A DNA stretch of 64,000 bases from Comamonas granuli NBRC 101663 (GCF_000739995.1 NZ_BBJX01000006.1:1-64000); one strand, 5' to 3'. Shown: positions 1 to 11,145, counted from the stretch's first letter. The notes: generated by a model from the sequence alone, not told the origin. Numbers and translations: made by a program.

Positions 1-151
1 GGGGGGATGGGAAATGCTTTCTCCCACCTGCGCAGGCACAGGCAGGCATACGGCCTGAAGCGGCTGGGCCGGAGGATGCGGGGCGTTTCGGCCGGACGCG
101 GCATCGGATAGGATGCCTGCTGCACCAACCACCATATTCCAGTGCCACGAC

Positions 152-550
152 ATGGCGATCACCTACAGCATCCGCGACCTGGCCAAGGAGTTCGACCTCA
201 CGACGCGCGCCATCCGCTTCTATGAGGACATGGGTCTTTTGGCTCCAGCCCGCACCGGGCCTGGCGGGCGCACGCGCACTTACACCGCCCGGGACCGCAC
301 GCGCCTCAAGCTCACGCTGCGTGCCAAGCGTCTGGGGCTGTCGCTGACCGAGGCCAAGGAAATCATCGATCTGTACGACAGTCCGCGCGACACCGGGGTG
401 CAGCTGCAGAAGTTCCTGGCCGTGCTGGAGCAGCACCGCAGGCAGTTGGAGGCGCAGATGGCCGATCTGCAGGCCAATCTCGACGAAGTCAAAGAACACG
501 AGAAAGAGGCCAGGACTTTGCTCGCAAAAGTCGGCCGAAATCCGGCATAA
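152..550 (+). CDS. liuR: MerR-family transcriptional regulator, LiuR-like
   Basis: This 132-residue protein has the MerR layout: an N-terminal winged helix-turn-helix (residues about 4-40, with the signature RAIRFYEDMGLL) followed by a long helical dimerisation segment (about 75-125). It lacks the Cys pairs of the metal sensors CueR and ZntR. Regulators of this subtype next to isovaleryl-CoA dehydrogenase are known as LiuR, which controls branched-chain amino acid and fatty acid degradation. The start at 152 is preferred over the ATG at 113 because MAITYSIRDL begins the conserved fold, although neither start has a strong ribosome-binding site. A perfect palindrome begins one base after the stop codon. 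The family and neighbours support LiuR; the effector is not visible. Confidence 0.85.
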   Translation: MAITYSIRDLAKEFDLTTRAIRFYEDMGLLAPARTGPGGRTRTYTARDRTRLKLTLRAKRLGLSLTEAKEIIDLYDSPRDTGVQLQKFLAVLEQHRRQLEAQMADLQANLDEVKEHEKEARTLLAKVGRNPA

Positions 551-572
551 TTTACGTTTACGTAAACGTAAA
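551..572. promoter_or_regulatory. Perfect 22-bp palindrome, probable LiuR operator
   Basis: The half-site TTTACGTTTAC is followed directly by its exact reverse complement. It lies between the liuR stop codon and the ribosome-binding site (CAGGAGG, 574-580) of the next gene. MerR proteins bind dyads of about this size between the -35 and -10 elements, and TTTACGT-type half-sites are typical of LiuR. A CATAAT hexamer overlaps the liuR stop (545-550) and could serve as a -10. Control of the downstream acyl-CoA genes is inferred. Confidence 0.75.
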
Positions 573-584
573 TCAGGAGGCCGC

Positions 585-1046
585 ATGCAGCCCACCGTGT
601 GGACAGCCAAGCACCCCGACTTTCAACGGCGGGTGCGGGAGAGTTTTGCGCTGCAGGGCGTGATGCAAACCCTGGGCGCACGCCTCGCGCGCGTGGAGCC
701 GGGCGTGGTAGACATCGAACTGGATTGGGCACCAGGCTTGACGCAGCAGCATGGATTCCTGCACGCTGGCGTGGTGTCCACGGCGCTGGACTCGGCCTGC
801 GGTTACGCTGCCTACTCGTTGATGCCCGAGGAAGCGGCCGTCCTGACCATCGAGTTCAAGATCAATCTGCTGGCACCGGCGCAGGGGCAGCGCTTCCGCA
901 TGGAGGGGCGCGTGCTCAAGCCGGGGCGCACCATCACGGTGGCCGAAGGCCGCGCCTGGGCCATGGACGGGGCCAAGGAGACCTTGGCTGCCACCATGAA
1001 CTGCACCCTCATGACCGTGACCGGCAGACCCGGCATCCGGGGCTGA
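585..1046 (+). CDS. PaaI-type hotdog-fold acyl-CoA thioesterase
   Basis: This 153-residue protein is a single hotdog domain. The segment [20 protein letters not shown] (about residues 58-77) is the helix and catalytic loop typical of PaaI/YigI thioesterases, which hydrolyse short or aromatic acyl-CoAs and release free CoA. The start is supported by CAGGAGG six bases upstream. It is the first gene behind the LiuR-type palindrome and ends 32 bp before liuA. It probably relieves CoA sequestration during leucine or fatty-acid breakdown; the substrate cannot be read from the sequence. Confidence 0.8.
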   Translation: MQPTVWTAKHPDFQRRVRESFALQGVMQTLGARLARVEPGVVDIELDWAPGLTQQHGFLHAGVVSTALDSACGYAAYSLMPEEAAVLTIEFKINLLAPAQGQRFRMEGRVLKPGRTITVAEGRAWAMDGAKETLAATMNCTLMTVTGRPGIRG

Positions 1047-1078
1047 ACGGCCCGCCAACCCAAACCTTAGGAGTATCC

Positions 1079-2269
1079 ATGGGCAGCACCACCTCTCTTC
1101 CTGGACTGAATTTCCAATTGGGCGAAGACATCGACGCCCTGCGCGATGCCGTGCGCGACTTCGCGCAGGCCGAGATCGCACCGCGCGCGGCCGAGATCGA
1201 TCGCACGGACCAGTTCCCCATGGACCTGTGGCGCAAGTTCGGCGACCTGGGGGTGCTGGGCATCACGGTGCCTGAGGAATACGGTGGCGCGAACATGGGC
1301 TATCTGGCGCACATGGTGGCCATGGAGGAGATCTCGCGCGCCAGCGCCTCGGTCGGCCTGTCCTACGGCGCGCACAGCAACCTGTGCGTGAACCAGATCA
1401 AGCGCAACGGCAATGAGGACCAGCGCAAAAAGTACCTCCCCAAGCTCATCAGCGGTGAGCATGTGGGCGCGCTGGCCATGAGCGAACCGGGCGCGGGCTC
1501 GGACGTGATCAGCATGAAGCTCAAGGCCGAGGACAAGGGCGGCTACTACCTGCTCAACGGCTCCAAGATGTGGATCACCAACGGCCCGGACGCCGATACC
1601 CTGGTGGTCTATGCCAAGACCGAACCCGAACTGGGCGCGCGCGGCGTCACCGCCTTTCTGATCGAGAAGGGCATGAAGGGCTTCTCCATTGCGCAAAAAC
1701 TCGACAAGCTGGGCATGCGCGGCAGCCACACCGGCGAGCTGGTGTTCGAGAACGTGGAGGTGCCGGCCGAGAACGTGCTGGGCGGCGTGAACAACGGCGC
1801 CAAGGTGCTGATGAGCGGCCTGGATTACGAACGCGCCGTGCTCACCGGCGGCCCCTTGGGCATCATGCAATCCGTGATGGACAACGTGGTGCCCTACATC
1901 CACGACCGCAAGCAGTTCGGCCAGAGCATTGGCGAGTTCCAGCTCATCCAGGGCAAGGTCGCCGACATGTACACCGTGCTGCAGGCCGGCCGCTCCTTCG
2001 CCTACACCGTGGCCAAGAACCTGGACATGCTGGGCGCCGAGCATGTGCGCCAGGTGCGCAAGGACTGTGCCTCGGTCATCCTGTGGTGCGCCGAGAAGGC
2101 GACCTGGATGGCGGGCGAGGGCATCCAGATTTTCGGTGGCAACGGCTATATCAACGAGTACCCGCTCGGACGTCTGTGGCGCGATGCCAAGCTTTACGAA
2201 ATCGGTGCCGGTACGAGCGAGATCCGCCGCATGCTGATCGGCCGCGAGCTGTTTGCCGAAACCTGCTGA
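1079..2269 (+). CDS. liuA: Isovaleryl-CoA dehydrogenase
   Basis: This 396-residue flavoprotein of the acyl-CoA dehydrogenase family oxidises isovaleryl-CoA to 3-methylcrotonyl-CoA in leucine degradation, passing electrons to ETF. Two features separate it from other family members. The catalytic Glu lies in the helix motif [15 protein letters not shown] (Glu251), as in human IVD. The usual C-terminal catalytic position is replaced in [21 protein letters not shown]-binding motifs ([16 protein letters not shown]) are intact. An AGGAG site (1069-1073) supports the ATG at 1079. It is the second gene of the liuR-proximal operon and is followed 49 bp later by carbonic anhydrase. Confidence 0.95.
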   Translation: MGSTTSLPGLNFQLGEDIDALRDAVRDFAQAEIAPRAAEIDRTDQFPMDLWRKFGDLGVLGITVPEEYGGANMGYLAHMVAMEEISRASASVGLSYGAHSNLCVNQIKRNGNEDQRKKYLPKLISGEHVGALAMSEPGAGSDVISMKLKAEDKGGYYLLNGSKMWITNGPDADTLVVYAKTEPELGARGVTAFLIEKGMKGFSIAQKLDKLGMRGSHTGELVFENVEVPAENVLGGVNNGAKVLMSGLDYERAVLTGGPLGIMQSVMDNVVPYIHDRKQFGQSIGEFQLIQGKVADMYTVLQAGRSFAYTVAKNLDMLGAEHVRQVRKDCASVILWCAEKATWMAGEGIQIFGGNGYINEYPLGRLWRDAKLYEIGAGTSEIRRMLIGRELFAETC

Positions 2270-2318
2270 TCCCGCCGACCACCACCTCTTGCCCCGCGCG
2301 CCGCACCGGAGACCCCCC

Positions 2319-2978
2319 ATGGCCATCAACTCCATCGAAGACCTGTTCGTCCACAACCGTGAGTGGGCGGCGCAGATGGAGCGCGAGCGCCCGGGCTTTT
2401 TTACCGGCCTGCTGTCGCAGCAAAAGCCCAAGTACATGTGGATAGGCTGCTCCGACAGCCGTGTGCCGGCCAACCAGATCACGGGCCTGGAGCCGGGCGA
2501 GGTGTTCGTGCACCGCAACGTGGCCAATGTGGTCGTGCCTACCGATCTCAATTGCCTCTCCACCATCCAGTACGCGGTGGACCAGCTCCACGTCGAGCAC
2601 CTGATGGTCGTCGGGCATTACGGCTGCGGCGGCGTGCTGGCGGCGCTGGAGGACATGCGCGTGGGCCTGGCGGACAACTGGATCCGCCACGTCAAGGACG
2701 TGCGCGACCGCCACCGCGATCTGCTTGCGCAGACGCCGGCAGCGCAGCGCCACGACGTGCTGTGCGAGCTCAACGTGATCGAGCAGGTCATCAACATCGC
2801 CCACACCACGGTGATGCAGGACGCCTGGGCGCGCGGCCAGAAGGTGCACCTGCACGGCTGGTGCTACGGCCTCAAGGACGGGCTGATCAACAACCTGCAC
2901 ATGACCGTCGCGGGTTCTGACGGCCTGGACTCGCTCTACAAGGCCGCCGTGGCCGGCGTGGGCGCGGCGCGGCGCTAA
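2319..2978 (+). CDS. can: Beta-class carbonic anhydrase
   Basis: This 219-residue cytoplasmic zinc enzyme interconverts CO2 and bicarbonate. The zinc ligands are visible: Cys44 and Asp46 in CSDSRV, and His100 and Cys103 in GHYGCGGV. Arg48 completes the Asp/Arg dyad. The start at 2319 gives the usual N-terminus; upstream codons in the same frame are GC-rich filler. The gene sits between liuA and aceK in what looks like one transcript. In this setting it could supply bicarbonate to the biotin-dependent 3-methylcrotonyl-CoA carboxylase encoded farther on (liuB/liuD); that link is inferred from position. Confidence 0.93.
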   Translation: MAINSIEDLFVHNREWAAQMERERPGFFTGLLSQQKPKYMWIGCSDSRVPANQITGLEPGEVFVHRNVANVVVPTDLNCLSTIQYAVDQLHVEHLMVVGHYGCGGVLAALEDMRVGLADNWIRHVKDVRDRHRDLLAQTPAAQRHDVLCELNVIEQVINIAHTTVMQDAWARGQKVHLHGWCYGLKDGLINNLHMTVAGSDGLDSLYKAAVAGVGAARR

Positions 2979-3013
2979 AGTCGGGGGTTTATCGCTCACA
3001 GGACGATCGCCCC

Positions 3014-4825
3014 ATGTTTCCTCAGCGCCTTGACGCCCCGCAGGCCTACGACATCGCCAAGGCGATGGTCGATGGCTTCAACCGCCACTACCGCCTGTTC
3101 CGCACGGAATCGGCGCGCGCCAAGCACCGCTTCGAGACGGCCGACTGGCATGGACAGCAACGCGCCCAGCGCGAGCGCATCGAGTTCTACGACCTGCGCG
3201 TCAAGGAGTGCACGCGCCGGCTGGAAAAGGAGTTCAAGGCCGGCCAGCAGCCCATGGAGGTCTGGCACCAGGTCAAGCTGCACTACATCGGCCTCCTGGT
3301 GAACCACCAGCAGCCCGAGCTGGCCGAGACCTTCTTCAATTCGGTGACCACCAAGATCCTGCACCGCACGCATTTCCACAACGACTTCATCTTCGTGTGG
3401 CCGGCGGTGAGCACCGAATACATCGAGAACGAGCAACCCGGTGCGCGCCCCACCTTCCGCGCCTACTATCCCCAGCGCGAGACGCTGTTCGACACCCTGG
3501 TCACCATCATCGAGCACTACGACCTGCAGCGCGAGTTCGCCGACCTGCCGCGCGACATGCGCAACGTGGTGGGCGCCATGCAGATCAAGCTCGACAAGGT
3601 GCGCCTGCGCGCCAATTTCCAGATCCAGGTGCTCTCCAGCCTGTTCTTCCGCAACAAGGGCGCCTACGTGGTGGGCAAGATCATCAACGGCTTCAACGAA
3701 GTGCCGTTCGCCCTGCCCATATTGCACAACGAGGAGGGCAAGCTCTACATCGACGCCGCGCTGTTCGGCGAAGACGACCTGCAGATGCTGTTCTCCTTTG
3801 CGCGCGCCTACTTCATGGTGGACATGGAGATCCCCAGCGCCTACGTGCAGTTCCTGCGCAGCCTCATGCCGCGCAAGCCGCGCACCGAGCTCTACAACGC
3901 CCTGGGCCTGGCCAAGCAGGGCAAGACGCTGTTCTACCGCGACTTCCTCTACCACCTGCGCAACTCCACGGACAAGTTCCGCATTGCCCCCGGCATCAAG
4001 GGCATGGTCATGCTGGTGTTCGACCTGCCGAGCTTTCCGTTCGTCTTCAAGCTCATCAAGGACTACTACCCGCCGCAGAAGGACACCACGCGCGAGCAGA
4101 TCCAGAGCAAGTACCAGCTCGTCAAGCACCATGACCGCGTGGGCCGCATGGCCGACACGCTGGAGTACAGTCTGGTGGCATTCCCGCGCGAGCGCTTCGA
4201 CGACGAACTGATCGCGGAAATCCAGAAATTCGCGCCCAGCCAGCTCGAGATCAGCGACCGCGACGGCGACGGCCGGCAGGAGGTGATCATCAAGCACCTC
4301 TACATCGAGCGGCGCATGATCCCGCTCAACATCTACCTGCAGGAGTGCTTCGACACCGGGCTGTCCGACCCGCGCGCGCGCCAGCAGATGGAAAACAGCG
4401 TCATCGAGTACGGCAACGCCATCAAGGACCTGGTGGCGGCCAACATCTTCCCGGGCGACATGCTGTGGAAGAACTTCGGCGTCACGCGCAACGGCAAGGT
4501 CGTGTTCTACGACTACGACGAGATCGAATACCTCACCGACTGCAACTTCCGGCGCGTGCCCGCGCCGCGCAACGAGGAAGATGAGATGAGCGGCGAGATC
4601 TGGTATTCGGTGGGCAAGAACGACGTCTTCCCCGAAACCTTCGGCCCCTTCCTGCTCGGCAACGACGCCGTGCGCGAAGTATTCATGCAGCACCACGCCG
4701 ACCTGCTCGACGTGGAGTTCTGGCAGTCGCACAAGGAGCGCATCCTCGCGGGCCATGTGTACGACGTCTTCCCCTACGACGTGAGCCGGCGCTTCGTGCA
4801 GACGCGCATGTCCGACGGCATCTGA
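3014..4825 (+). CDS. aceK: Isocitrate dehydrogenase kinase/phosphatase
   Basis: This 603-residue AceK is slightly longer than the 578 residues of E. coli. It phosphorylates and dephosphorylates isocitrate dehydrogenase and so sets the split between the TCA cycle and the glyoxylate shunt. The C-terminal kinase-like domain contains the nucleotide loop [20 protein letters not shown] with its Lys, and the [11 protein letters not shown] metal/catalytic segment. It is not next to aceA or aceB, its usual partners, but 35 bp after carbonic anhydrase and 41 bp before a thiolase. This places it with genes that produce acetyl-CoA from leucine and fatty acids, where shunt activation would be useful. Confidence 0.95.
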   Translation: MFPQRLDAPQAYDIAKAMVDGFNRHYRLFRTESARAKHRFETADWHGQQRAQRERIEFYDLRVKECTRRLEKEFKAGQQPMEVWHQVKLHYIGLLVNHQQPELAETFFNSVTTKILHRTHFHNDFIFVWPAVSTEYIENEQPGARPTFRAYYPQRETLFDTLVTIIEHYDLQREFADLPRDMRNVVGAMQIKLDKVRLRANFQIQVLSSLFFRNKGAYVVGKIINGFNEVPFALPILHNEEGKLYIDAALFGEDDLQMLFSFARAYFMVDMEIPSAYVQFLRSLMPRKPRTELYNALGLAKQGKTLFYRDFLYHLRNSTDKFRIAPGIKGMVMLVFDLPSFPFVFKLIKDYYPPQKDTTREQIQSKYQLVKHHDRVGRMADTLEYSLVAFPRERFDDELIAEIQKFAPSQLEISDRDGDGRQEVIIKHLYIERRMIPLNIYLQECFDTGLSDPRARQQMENSVIEYGNAIKDLVAANIFPGDMLWKNFGVTRNGKVVFYDYDEIEYLTDCNFRRVPAPRNEEDEMSGEIWYSVGKNDVFPETFGPFLLGNDAVREVFMQHHADLLDVEFWQSHKERILAGHVYDVFPYDVSRRFVQTRMSDGI

Positions 4826-4866
4826 TCCCCCTGATCCATCCCTTTCCGACCATTAGGAGAAAACCC

Positions 4867-6057
<1,191 letters not shown>

Positions 6058-6059
6058 TT

Positions 6060-6117
6060 GCTATCGAATTGGTAGCTTCTGGCGCTTGTGCATAGGGCGC
6101 TGGAGGCCTGTTTGATT
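6060..6117 (+). repeat. Dispersed ~60-bp palindromic repeat, copy 1 (intergenic)
   Basis: GCTATCGAATTGGTAGC forms a small hairpin. A second dyad (GGCGCTT...GGGCGCT) and GGAGGCCTGTTTGA follow. It fills most of the 68-bp gap between the thiolase and the SDR gene. Confidence 0.8.
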
Positions 6118-6125
6118 CATATTCA

Positions 6126-6794
6126 ATGCCTACTGTCCTGGTGATCGGCGCCTCGCGCGGCATCGGCCTGGAGCTGGCGCGCCAGTACGCCGCCGAGGGC
6201 TGGCGCGTCATCGCCACCGTGCGCGATGACGCCGGCCGCGCGCGCGTGCAGGCGCTCGGCGCCCAGGCCCTGACCGTGGATGTGGCCAAGCCCGCCAGCG
6301 TCAGCGGCCTGGCCTGGCAGCTCGACGGCGAGGAGCTCGACGTCGCGCTCTACGTGGCCGGCGTGATGCGCCGCCCCGGCGCGCGCACGCCGCCCACGCA
6401 ACCCGATTTCGACGCCGTGATGCACGCCAACGTGCTCGGTGCCATGCAGGCGATTCCGCAGGTCGCGCCGATGGTGGAGGCCGCGGGCGGCGTGTTCGCC
6501 TTCCTGTCCTCGTCCATGTCGCAGATCGGCAGCGTGGGCGAGAGCAGCGCCTGGCTCTACCGCACCAGCAAGGCCGCGCTCAACATGGCTGTGGCGGCCG
6601 CGCAGCACGATTACCCCGGCGCCACGCTGGTCACCATCGACCCCGGCTGGGTGCGCACCGACATGGGCGGCGAGCGTGCGCCGCTCAGCGTCGAGGACAG
6701 CGTGCGCGGTATGCGCCACACCCTGGCCCACCTCACGCCCGCCGACAAAGGCCACCTGCTGCACCACGATGGCCGGCGCGCCACCCACTGGTGA
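6126..6794 (+). CDS. Short-chain dehydrogenase/reductase (SDR)
   Basis: This 222-residue classical SDR has the NAD(P) glycine motif GASRGIG (residues 8-14) and the catalytic Tyr145-x3-Lys149 (YRTSK). The family acts on many hydroxyl/keto substrates. The sequence style resembles CsgA/C-factor-like short SDRs. Lying between a thiolase and an acyl-CoA dehydrogenase, it may act on a beta-hydroxyacyl or related intermediate, but no substrate-specific feature is visible. A copy of the dispersed repeat separates it from the thiolase. Confidence 0.82.
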   Translation: MPTVLVIGASRGIGLELARQYAAEGWRVIATVRDDAGRARVQALGAQALTVDVAKPASVSGLAWQLDGEELDVALYVAGVMRRPGARTPPTQPDFDAVMHANVLGAMQAIPQVAPMVEAAGGVFAFLSSSMSQIGSVGESSAWLYRTSKAALNMAVAAAQHDYPGATLVTIDPGWVRTDMGGERAPLSVEDSVRGMRHTLAHLTPADKGHLLHHDGRRATHW

Positions 6795-6825
6795 GCGCCG
6801 GCCCCACCCTTTCCAAGGAGACCCC

Positions 6826-7956
6826 ATGCTGCTGACCCAAGACCAGCAAATGATCCGCGACGCCGTGCGCGCCTTCGCCCAGGAGCAACTGTGGCCCCAC
6901 GCCGCGCGCTGGGACAAGGAGCACCATTTCCCGCGCGAGGCCCACCAGGGCCTGGCCGCCTTGGGCGCCTACGGCATCTGCGTGCCCGAGGACCTGGGCG
7001 GCGCGGGCCTGGACTACCTCACGCTCGCGCTGGTGCTCGAAGAAATCGCCGCCGGCGACGGCGGCACCAGCACGGCGATCAGCGTCACCAACTGCCCCGT
7101 CAACGCCATCCTCATGCGCTACGGCAACGCGCAGCAACAGCGCGACTGGCTCACGCCCCTGGCGCGCGGCGAGATGCTCGGCGCCTTCTGCCTGACCGAG
7201 CCGCATGTGGGCTCGGACGCCTCGGCGCTGCGCACCACGGCGACGCGCGAGGGGGACGAATACGTGATCCACGGCGTCAAGCAGTTCATCACCAGCGGCA
7301 AGAACGGCCACGTGGCCATCGTCATCGCCGTCACCGACAAGGGCGCGGGCAAAAAGGGCATGAGCGCCTTCCTCGTGCCCACGAACACGCCCGGTTACGT
7401 GGTGGCGCGCCTGGAAGACAAGCTGGGGCAGCATTCCAGCGACACCGCGCAGATCAACTTCGACCACTGCCGCATCCCGGCCGAGAACCTCATCGGCGCC
7501 GAGGGCGAGGGCTACAAGATCGCGCTGGGCGCGCTCGAAGGCGGGCGCATCGGCATCGCCGCGCAGAGCGTGGGCATGGCGCGCAGCGCCTTCGAGGCGG
7601 CGCTGGCGTACTCCAAGGAGCGCGAGAGCTTCGGCACGCCCATCTTCCACCACCAGGCCGTGGGCTTTCGCCTGGCCGACTGCGCCACGCAGATCGAGGC
7701 CGCGCGCCAGCTCATCTGGCACGCCGCCGCGCTGCGCGACGCGGGCCAGCCCTGCCTGAAGGAAGCGGCCATGGCCAAGCTCTTCGCCAGCGAGATGGCC
7801 GAGCGCGTCTGCAGCGCCGCCATCCAGACCCTGGGCGGCTACGGCGTGGTCAACGACTTCCCGGTCGAGCGCATCTACCGCGACGTGCGCGTGTGCCAGA
7901 TCTACGAAGGCACGAGCGACGTGCAGAAGATCATCATCCAGCGGGCCCTGGCCTGA
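6826..7956 (+). CDS. Acyl-CoA dehydrogenase (short/medium-chain type)
   Basis: This 376-residue FAD enzyme catalyses alpha,beta-dehydrogenation of acyl-CoA. Unlike liuA it has the common catalytic Glu near the C-terminus, in IYEGTSDVQKIIIQRAL (Glu361), as in SCAD/MCAD and bacterial AcdA. FAD and substrate motifs CLTEPHVGSDASAL and FITSG are present. An AAGGAG site (6815-6820) fixes the start at 6826. It is probably the last gene of the first liu-linked operon, because a dispersed repeat and an oppositely oriented gene follow. The substrate is likely a straight or branched short-chain acyl-CoA. Confidence 0.9.
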   Translation: MLLTQDQQMIRDAVRAFAQEQLWPHAARWDKEHHFPREAHQGLAALGAYGICVPEDLGGAGLDYLTLALVLEEIAAGDGGTSTAISVTNCPVNAILMRYGNAQQQRDWLTPLARGEMLGAFCLTEPHVGSDASALRTTATREGDEYVIHGVKQFITSGKNGHVAIVIAVTDKGAGKKGMSAFLVPTNTPGYVVARLEDKLGQHSSDTAQINFDHCRIPAENLIGAEGEGYKIALGALEGGRIGIAAQSVGMARSAFEAALAYSKERESFGTPIFHHQAVGFRLADCATQIEAARQLIWHAAALRDAGQPCLKEAAMAKLFASEMAERVCSAAIQTLGGYGVVNDFPVERIYRDVRVCQIYEGTSDVQKIIIQRALA

Positions 7957-7959
7957 GGT

Positions 7960-8017
7960 GCTATTGATTCAATAGCTTATCGTGCTCGCCTGGAAAGGGC
8001 TGGAGGCTTTTTTGGCT
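7960..8017 (+). repeat. Dispersed palindromic repeat, copy 2 (intergenic)
   Basis: The hairpin GCTATTGATTCAATAGC is followed by a diverged second half ending GGGCTGGAGGCTTTTTTGGC. It lies between two convergent genes (acyl-CoA dehydrogenase and the DUF421 protein). The hairpin and T-run could act as a terminator. Confidence 0.8.
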
Positions 8018-8025
8018 AAAAGTCT

Positions 8026-8493
8026 TCAGCGCTTCTTGAGCACCACGGTGATGGCGCCATTGGTCTCCAGCGTGGCGCGCTCCACCTCGTGCGCATGCAG
8101 GCAGCCGCCCATGCGCAAGGCCTCGGCCAGGTCGTTGGGGGAGATCAGCTCGCGGCGCAGCAGCGCCTCGTCCACTTTCCCGTCCTGCACCACCACCTGG
8201 GCGCGGCCGTCGATCAGGCGCTCGATCCAGCGCACGTGAAAGGTCAGGCGCGCCAGCGCCACGTGGCACACGATCAGCGTCGTGGCCGAGATCAGTCCGC
8301 CGACCAGCGAGTTGTCGCCCGCGTTCATCGAGTTCTGTACCGCATTCGACAGGATGAGCAGCAGCACCAGGTCGAAGGGCGCGTACTGCCCCGTCTGGCG
8401 TTTGCCGGTCAGGCGCAGGAACACCAGCAGAAAGCAGTACACCACCACGCCGCGCAGCACGAATTCCCACCAGGGCACGCTCATAGACCACAT
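8026..8493 (-). CDS. DUF421 (YetF-like) membrane protein
   Basis: This 155-residue protein has two or three N-terminal membrane segments (about 10-28, 38-54, 60-82) and a small cytoplasmic beta domain with the DUF421 signatures RLTGKRQ, APFDLVLLLILSNAVQN and the DGKVDEALLRRELIS loop. The family is common in bacterial inner membranes; its biochemical function is not established. The start MWSMSV is preceded by GGAAAGGG on the coding strand. It is convergent with the acyl-CoA dehydrogenase and divergent from the HAD gene, so probably monocistronic. Confidence 0.85.
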   Translation of the reverse strand: MWSMSVPWWEFVLRGVVVYCFLLVFLRLTGKRQTGQYAPFDLVLLLILSNAVQNSMNAGDNSLVGGLISATTLIVCHVALARLTFHVRWIERLIDGRAQVVVQDGKVDEALLRRELISPNDLAEALRMGGCLHAHEVERATLETNGAITVVLKKR

Positions 8494-8635
8494 AAAAATC
8501 CCTTTCCAGCAATGCGAGGGATAGTCTACGTTCCATAATCCGCCCGCCATGCCAGCGCCGGCGCTGCCTGCGCCCTTGGCCCCCATTCCTGAACCCCCCA
8601 AGCCCCCCGCGCCCGCACTGCGCGCGCCAGCAGCC

Positions 8636-9301
8636 ATGCCATTTGAAGCCATTCTCTTTGACTGCGACGGTGTCCTGGTGGACAGCGAAGCCATCACCAA
8701 CGGCGTGCTGTGCGCCATGCTGGGCGAGGCGGGCTGGACGCTCTCGCCCGCCGAGTGCATGAGCCTCTTCGTCGGCAAGACGGTGCGCAGCGAGGCGGCG
8801 CTGATCGAGCAGCGCACCGGACGCCCGCTGACCGACGCCTGGATGCAGGATTTCTACGCGCGCCGCAATGCGCGCCTGGAGGCCGAGCTGCAGCCCATCG
8901 ACGGCGCTGTCGATGCCGTGCGCGCCGTGCACGCGCGCCTGCAGGGGCGCATCGCCTGCGCCTCGGGGGCGGACCGCTACAAGGTCGAGATGCAGTTGGA
9001 GAAGGTCGGGCTGGCGCCCTATTTCGCCGGGCGCGTGTTCAGCGGGCACGAGATGCCGCGCACCAAGCCCGCGCCCGACGTGTACCTGGCCGCCGCTGCG
9101 GCGCTGGGTGCGGACCCGGCGCGCTGCCTGGTCGTGGAAGACACCGTCACCGGCGTGACCGCCGGCGTGGCGGCCGGGGCCACGGTGCTGGGCTTCAGCC
9201 CCGGCAGCGAGGGGCATGGCTCGCCCGAGGCGCTGCGCGCCGCCGGGGCCGTGGGCGTGCTGACGCACATGGCGCATCTGCCCGCCTGGCTGGACGGCTG
9301 A
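8636..9301 (+). CDS. HAD-superfamily hydrolase, beta-phosphoglucomutase/phosphatase-like
   Basis: This 221-residue protein has HAD motif I (FDCDGVLVDSE, nucleophile Asp near residue 9), a helical cap, the Lys of KPAPDVY and motif IV (VEDTVTGVTAG). This is the pattern of phosphoglycolate phosphatase/beta-PGM-like subfamily IA enzymes that act on small phosphorylated sugars or acids. The substrate cannot be assigned. The start at 8636 directly precedes the conserved strand; the upstream in-frame ATG at 8549 would add a Pro/Ala-rich tail with no supporting ribosome-binding site. Confidence 0.82.
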   Translation: MPFEAILFDCDGVLVDSEAITNGVLCAMLGEAGWTLSPAECMSLFVGKTVRSEAALIEQRTGRPLTDAWMQDFYARRNARLEAELQPIDGAVDAVRAVHARLQGRIACASGADRYKVEMQLEKVGLAPYFAGRVFSGHEMPRTKPAPDVYLAAAAALGADPARCLVVEDTVTGVTAGVAAGATVLGFSPGSEGHGSPEALRAAGAVGVLTHMAHLPAWLDG

Positions 9302-9358
9302 GCAGGGCGGGCGGCACCGGGGCCCGGCAGGCGGCAGCGGGCGCGCGCCGCAGGCGGC

Positions 9359-11098
9359 TCAGAAGGCTTCCCACTGGTCCGCGGCGGCCGCGGCCAGGGC
9401 CGGGCGCGGCAGCGTGCCTGGCGCAGGCGTGCCCGCCAGGGCGGCCTTGCCGCCGGGCAGGCTAGGGGCTGCGGCGCGCCGGGGCGGCATGGGCGCCGCC
9501 GGCCGCGCGGGCAGGGCGGGTGCGGGCGCAGCGCCCAGGCGTGCGTCGAGCTTGAACACCGCCACCGCCTGCACCAGGTCCTGGGCCTGGGTGCTCAGGC
9601 TGCTGGCCGCAGCCGCCATTTCCTCGACCAGCGCGGCATTTTGCTGCGTGGCCTGGTCCATTTGCGTGACGGCCTCGCCCACCTGGGCCACGCCGCCGGC
9701 CTGCTCGCTGCTGGCGGCATTGATCTCGCCCACCAGGCCAGCCACGCGGCGGATGCTGTGCACCACCTCGGTCATGGTCGTGCCCGCCTGCTCGACCATG
9801 GCGCTGCCCTGTGCCACGCGCTCGACGCTGGCGCCGATCAGGCCCTTGATCTCGCGTGCGGCCTCGGCGCTGCGCCCGGCCAGGGCGCGCACCTCGGAGG
9901 CCACCACGGCAAAGCCGCGCCCCTGCTCGCCCGCACGCGCGGCCTCCACGGCGGCGTTGAGCGCGAGGATGTTCGTCTGGAAGGCGATGGAGTCGATCAC
10001 CTGCAGGATGTCGCCAATGCGCTGCGAGCTCTCGTGGATGCCCGCCATGGTCTGCACCACCTGGTCCACCACGGCGCCGCCGCGCTCGGCCACGTCCGAG
10101 GCGGTGCGTGCGAGCGCATGCGCCTGGCGCGCGCTGTCGGCGTTCTGGCGCACGGTGGCGCCCAGTTGTTCCATGGAAGCGGCGGTCTCCTCCAGGCTGC
10201 TGGCCTGGCTCTCGGTGCGCGCCGACAGGTCCTGGTTGCCCTGGGCGATCTCGGCGCTGGCCAGGGCCACGCTCTCGGAGCTGCGGCGCACCTGCGCCAC
10301 CACCTGGCCCAGGCTGGCCTGCATGGCGGCAAGCTGGGCCATGAGGCTGGAGCGGTCGCCCGGCTGCACGGCAATGGGGTGCGTGAAGTCGCCCTGGGCC
10401 ACGGCGCGCGCCACCTGCGCCGCCGTGCGCGGCTCGCCCCCGAGCTCGCGCAGCAGGCTGCGCACGATGAGCCAGCCCAGTCCGGCGGCTGCCAGCAGCG
10501 CCGCCACCCCCAGCGCGATGAGCGTGGCGCGCGCGCCGGCCGCCGTCTCCTGGGCGTTGCTGCGGGCCTGGCCGATGGCCTCCTGCTCGGCGGCGACGAG
10601 CGCGCCAGCCGCCGCCTTGTAGGCCGCCAGCGTGGGCCGCAGTTGGTGGGTGAGGTAGTCGCGGCCCTGCTCGGTCTCGCCGCTGCGGATCAGCGCCAGC
10701 AGCGCCTCCTGCCCGGCCAGGTAGCGCGCGCCGCTCTCCTGCACCTGGTGCAGCAGGTCGCGCTCGCGCGGGTCGGCCAGGGCCTGGTCCAGCGCCTGCA
10801 CCTGCCGGGCGATCTCGGTGCGCGCCGCGGCTATGGCCTGCACCTGGCGTGCGCGGTCGTCCGCATCGGGGCTGAGCAGCATGTTGCGCAGGGCGATGGC
10901 GATGGCGTCGGTCTGCGTCATCACGCTGGTGGCCGCGGTGATGCGCGGAAAGTGGCCGTCCACCACGGCCCGGAAGTCCGTGCCGATGCGGCCCATGGAC
11001 GCCAGGCCCATGGCGGCCGAGGCCACCAGCAGCAGGCAGACGGCGCCGAAACCCGCGCTCAGGCGCGTGCGCACGCGCCAGGAAGAAAGATCGAACAT
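9359..11098 (-). CDS. Methyl-accepting chemotaxis protein with C-terminal CheR-docking motif
   Basis: This 579-residue chemoreceptor has TM1 (about 14-34), a four-helix-bundle periplasmic sensor, TM2 (about 190-212), HAMP, and a signalling domain containing the hairpin-tip sequence VVDQVVQTM...[23 protein letters not shown]. The C-terminus ends in QWEAF after an Ala/Pro-rich linker. This fits the xWxxF pentapeptide by which high-abundance receptors tether CheR/CheB. No ligand can be inferred. It shares a long, nearly identical signalling segment with the second chemoreceptor at 30.5-32.1 kb. It is divergent from the YchJ-like gene and precedes no chemotaxis operon here. Confidence 0.93.
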   Translation of the reverse strand: MFDLSSWRVRTRLSAGFGAVCLLLVASAAMGLASMGRIGTDFRAVVDGHFPRITAATSVMTQTDAIAIALRNMLLSPDADDRARQVQAIAAARTEIARQVQALDQALADPRERDLLHQVQESGARYLAGQEALLALIRSGETEQGRDYLTHQLRPTLAAYKAAAGALVAAEQEAIGQARSNAQETAAGARATLIALGVAALLAAAGLGWLIVRSLLRELGGEPRTAAQVARAVAQGDFTHPIAVQPGDRSSLMAQLAAMQASLGQVVAQVRRSSESVALASAEIAQGNQDLSARTESQASSLEETAASMEQLGATVRQNADSARQAHALARTASDVAERGGAVVDQVVQTMAGIHESSQRIGDILQVIDSIAFQTNILALNAAVEAARAGEQGRGFAVVASEVRALAGRSAEAAREIKGLIGASVERVAQGSAMVEQAGTTMTEVVHSIRRVAGLVGEINAASSEQAGGVAQVGEAVTQMDQATQQNAALVEEMAAAASSLSTQAQDLVQAVAVFKLDARLGAAPAPALPARPAAPMPPRRAAAPSLPGGKAALAGTPAPGTLPRPALAAAAADQWEAF

Positions 11099-11126
11099 GG
11101 CAACTCCCGGCCAGTCAGGAAAAGAC

Positions 11127-11145
11127 CCCCGGCCACAGGCCGGGG
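11127..11145 (-). promoter_or_regulatory. GC-rich hairpin in chemoreceptor leader
   Basis: CCCCGGCC and GGCCGGGG are perfect arms around a 3-nt loop, 29 bp upstream of the chemoreceptor start. On the coding strand it is followed by GTCTTTTCC, a weak U-rich tract. It could be an attenuator-like structure; the function is unproven. Confidence 0.4.
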
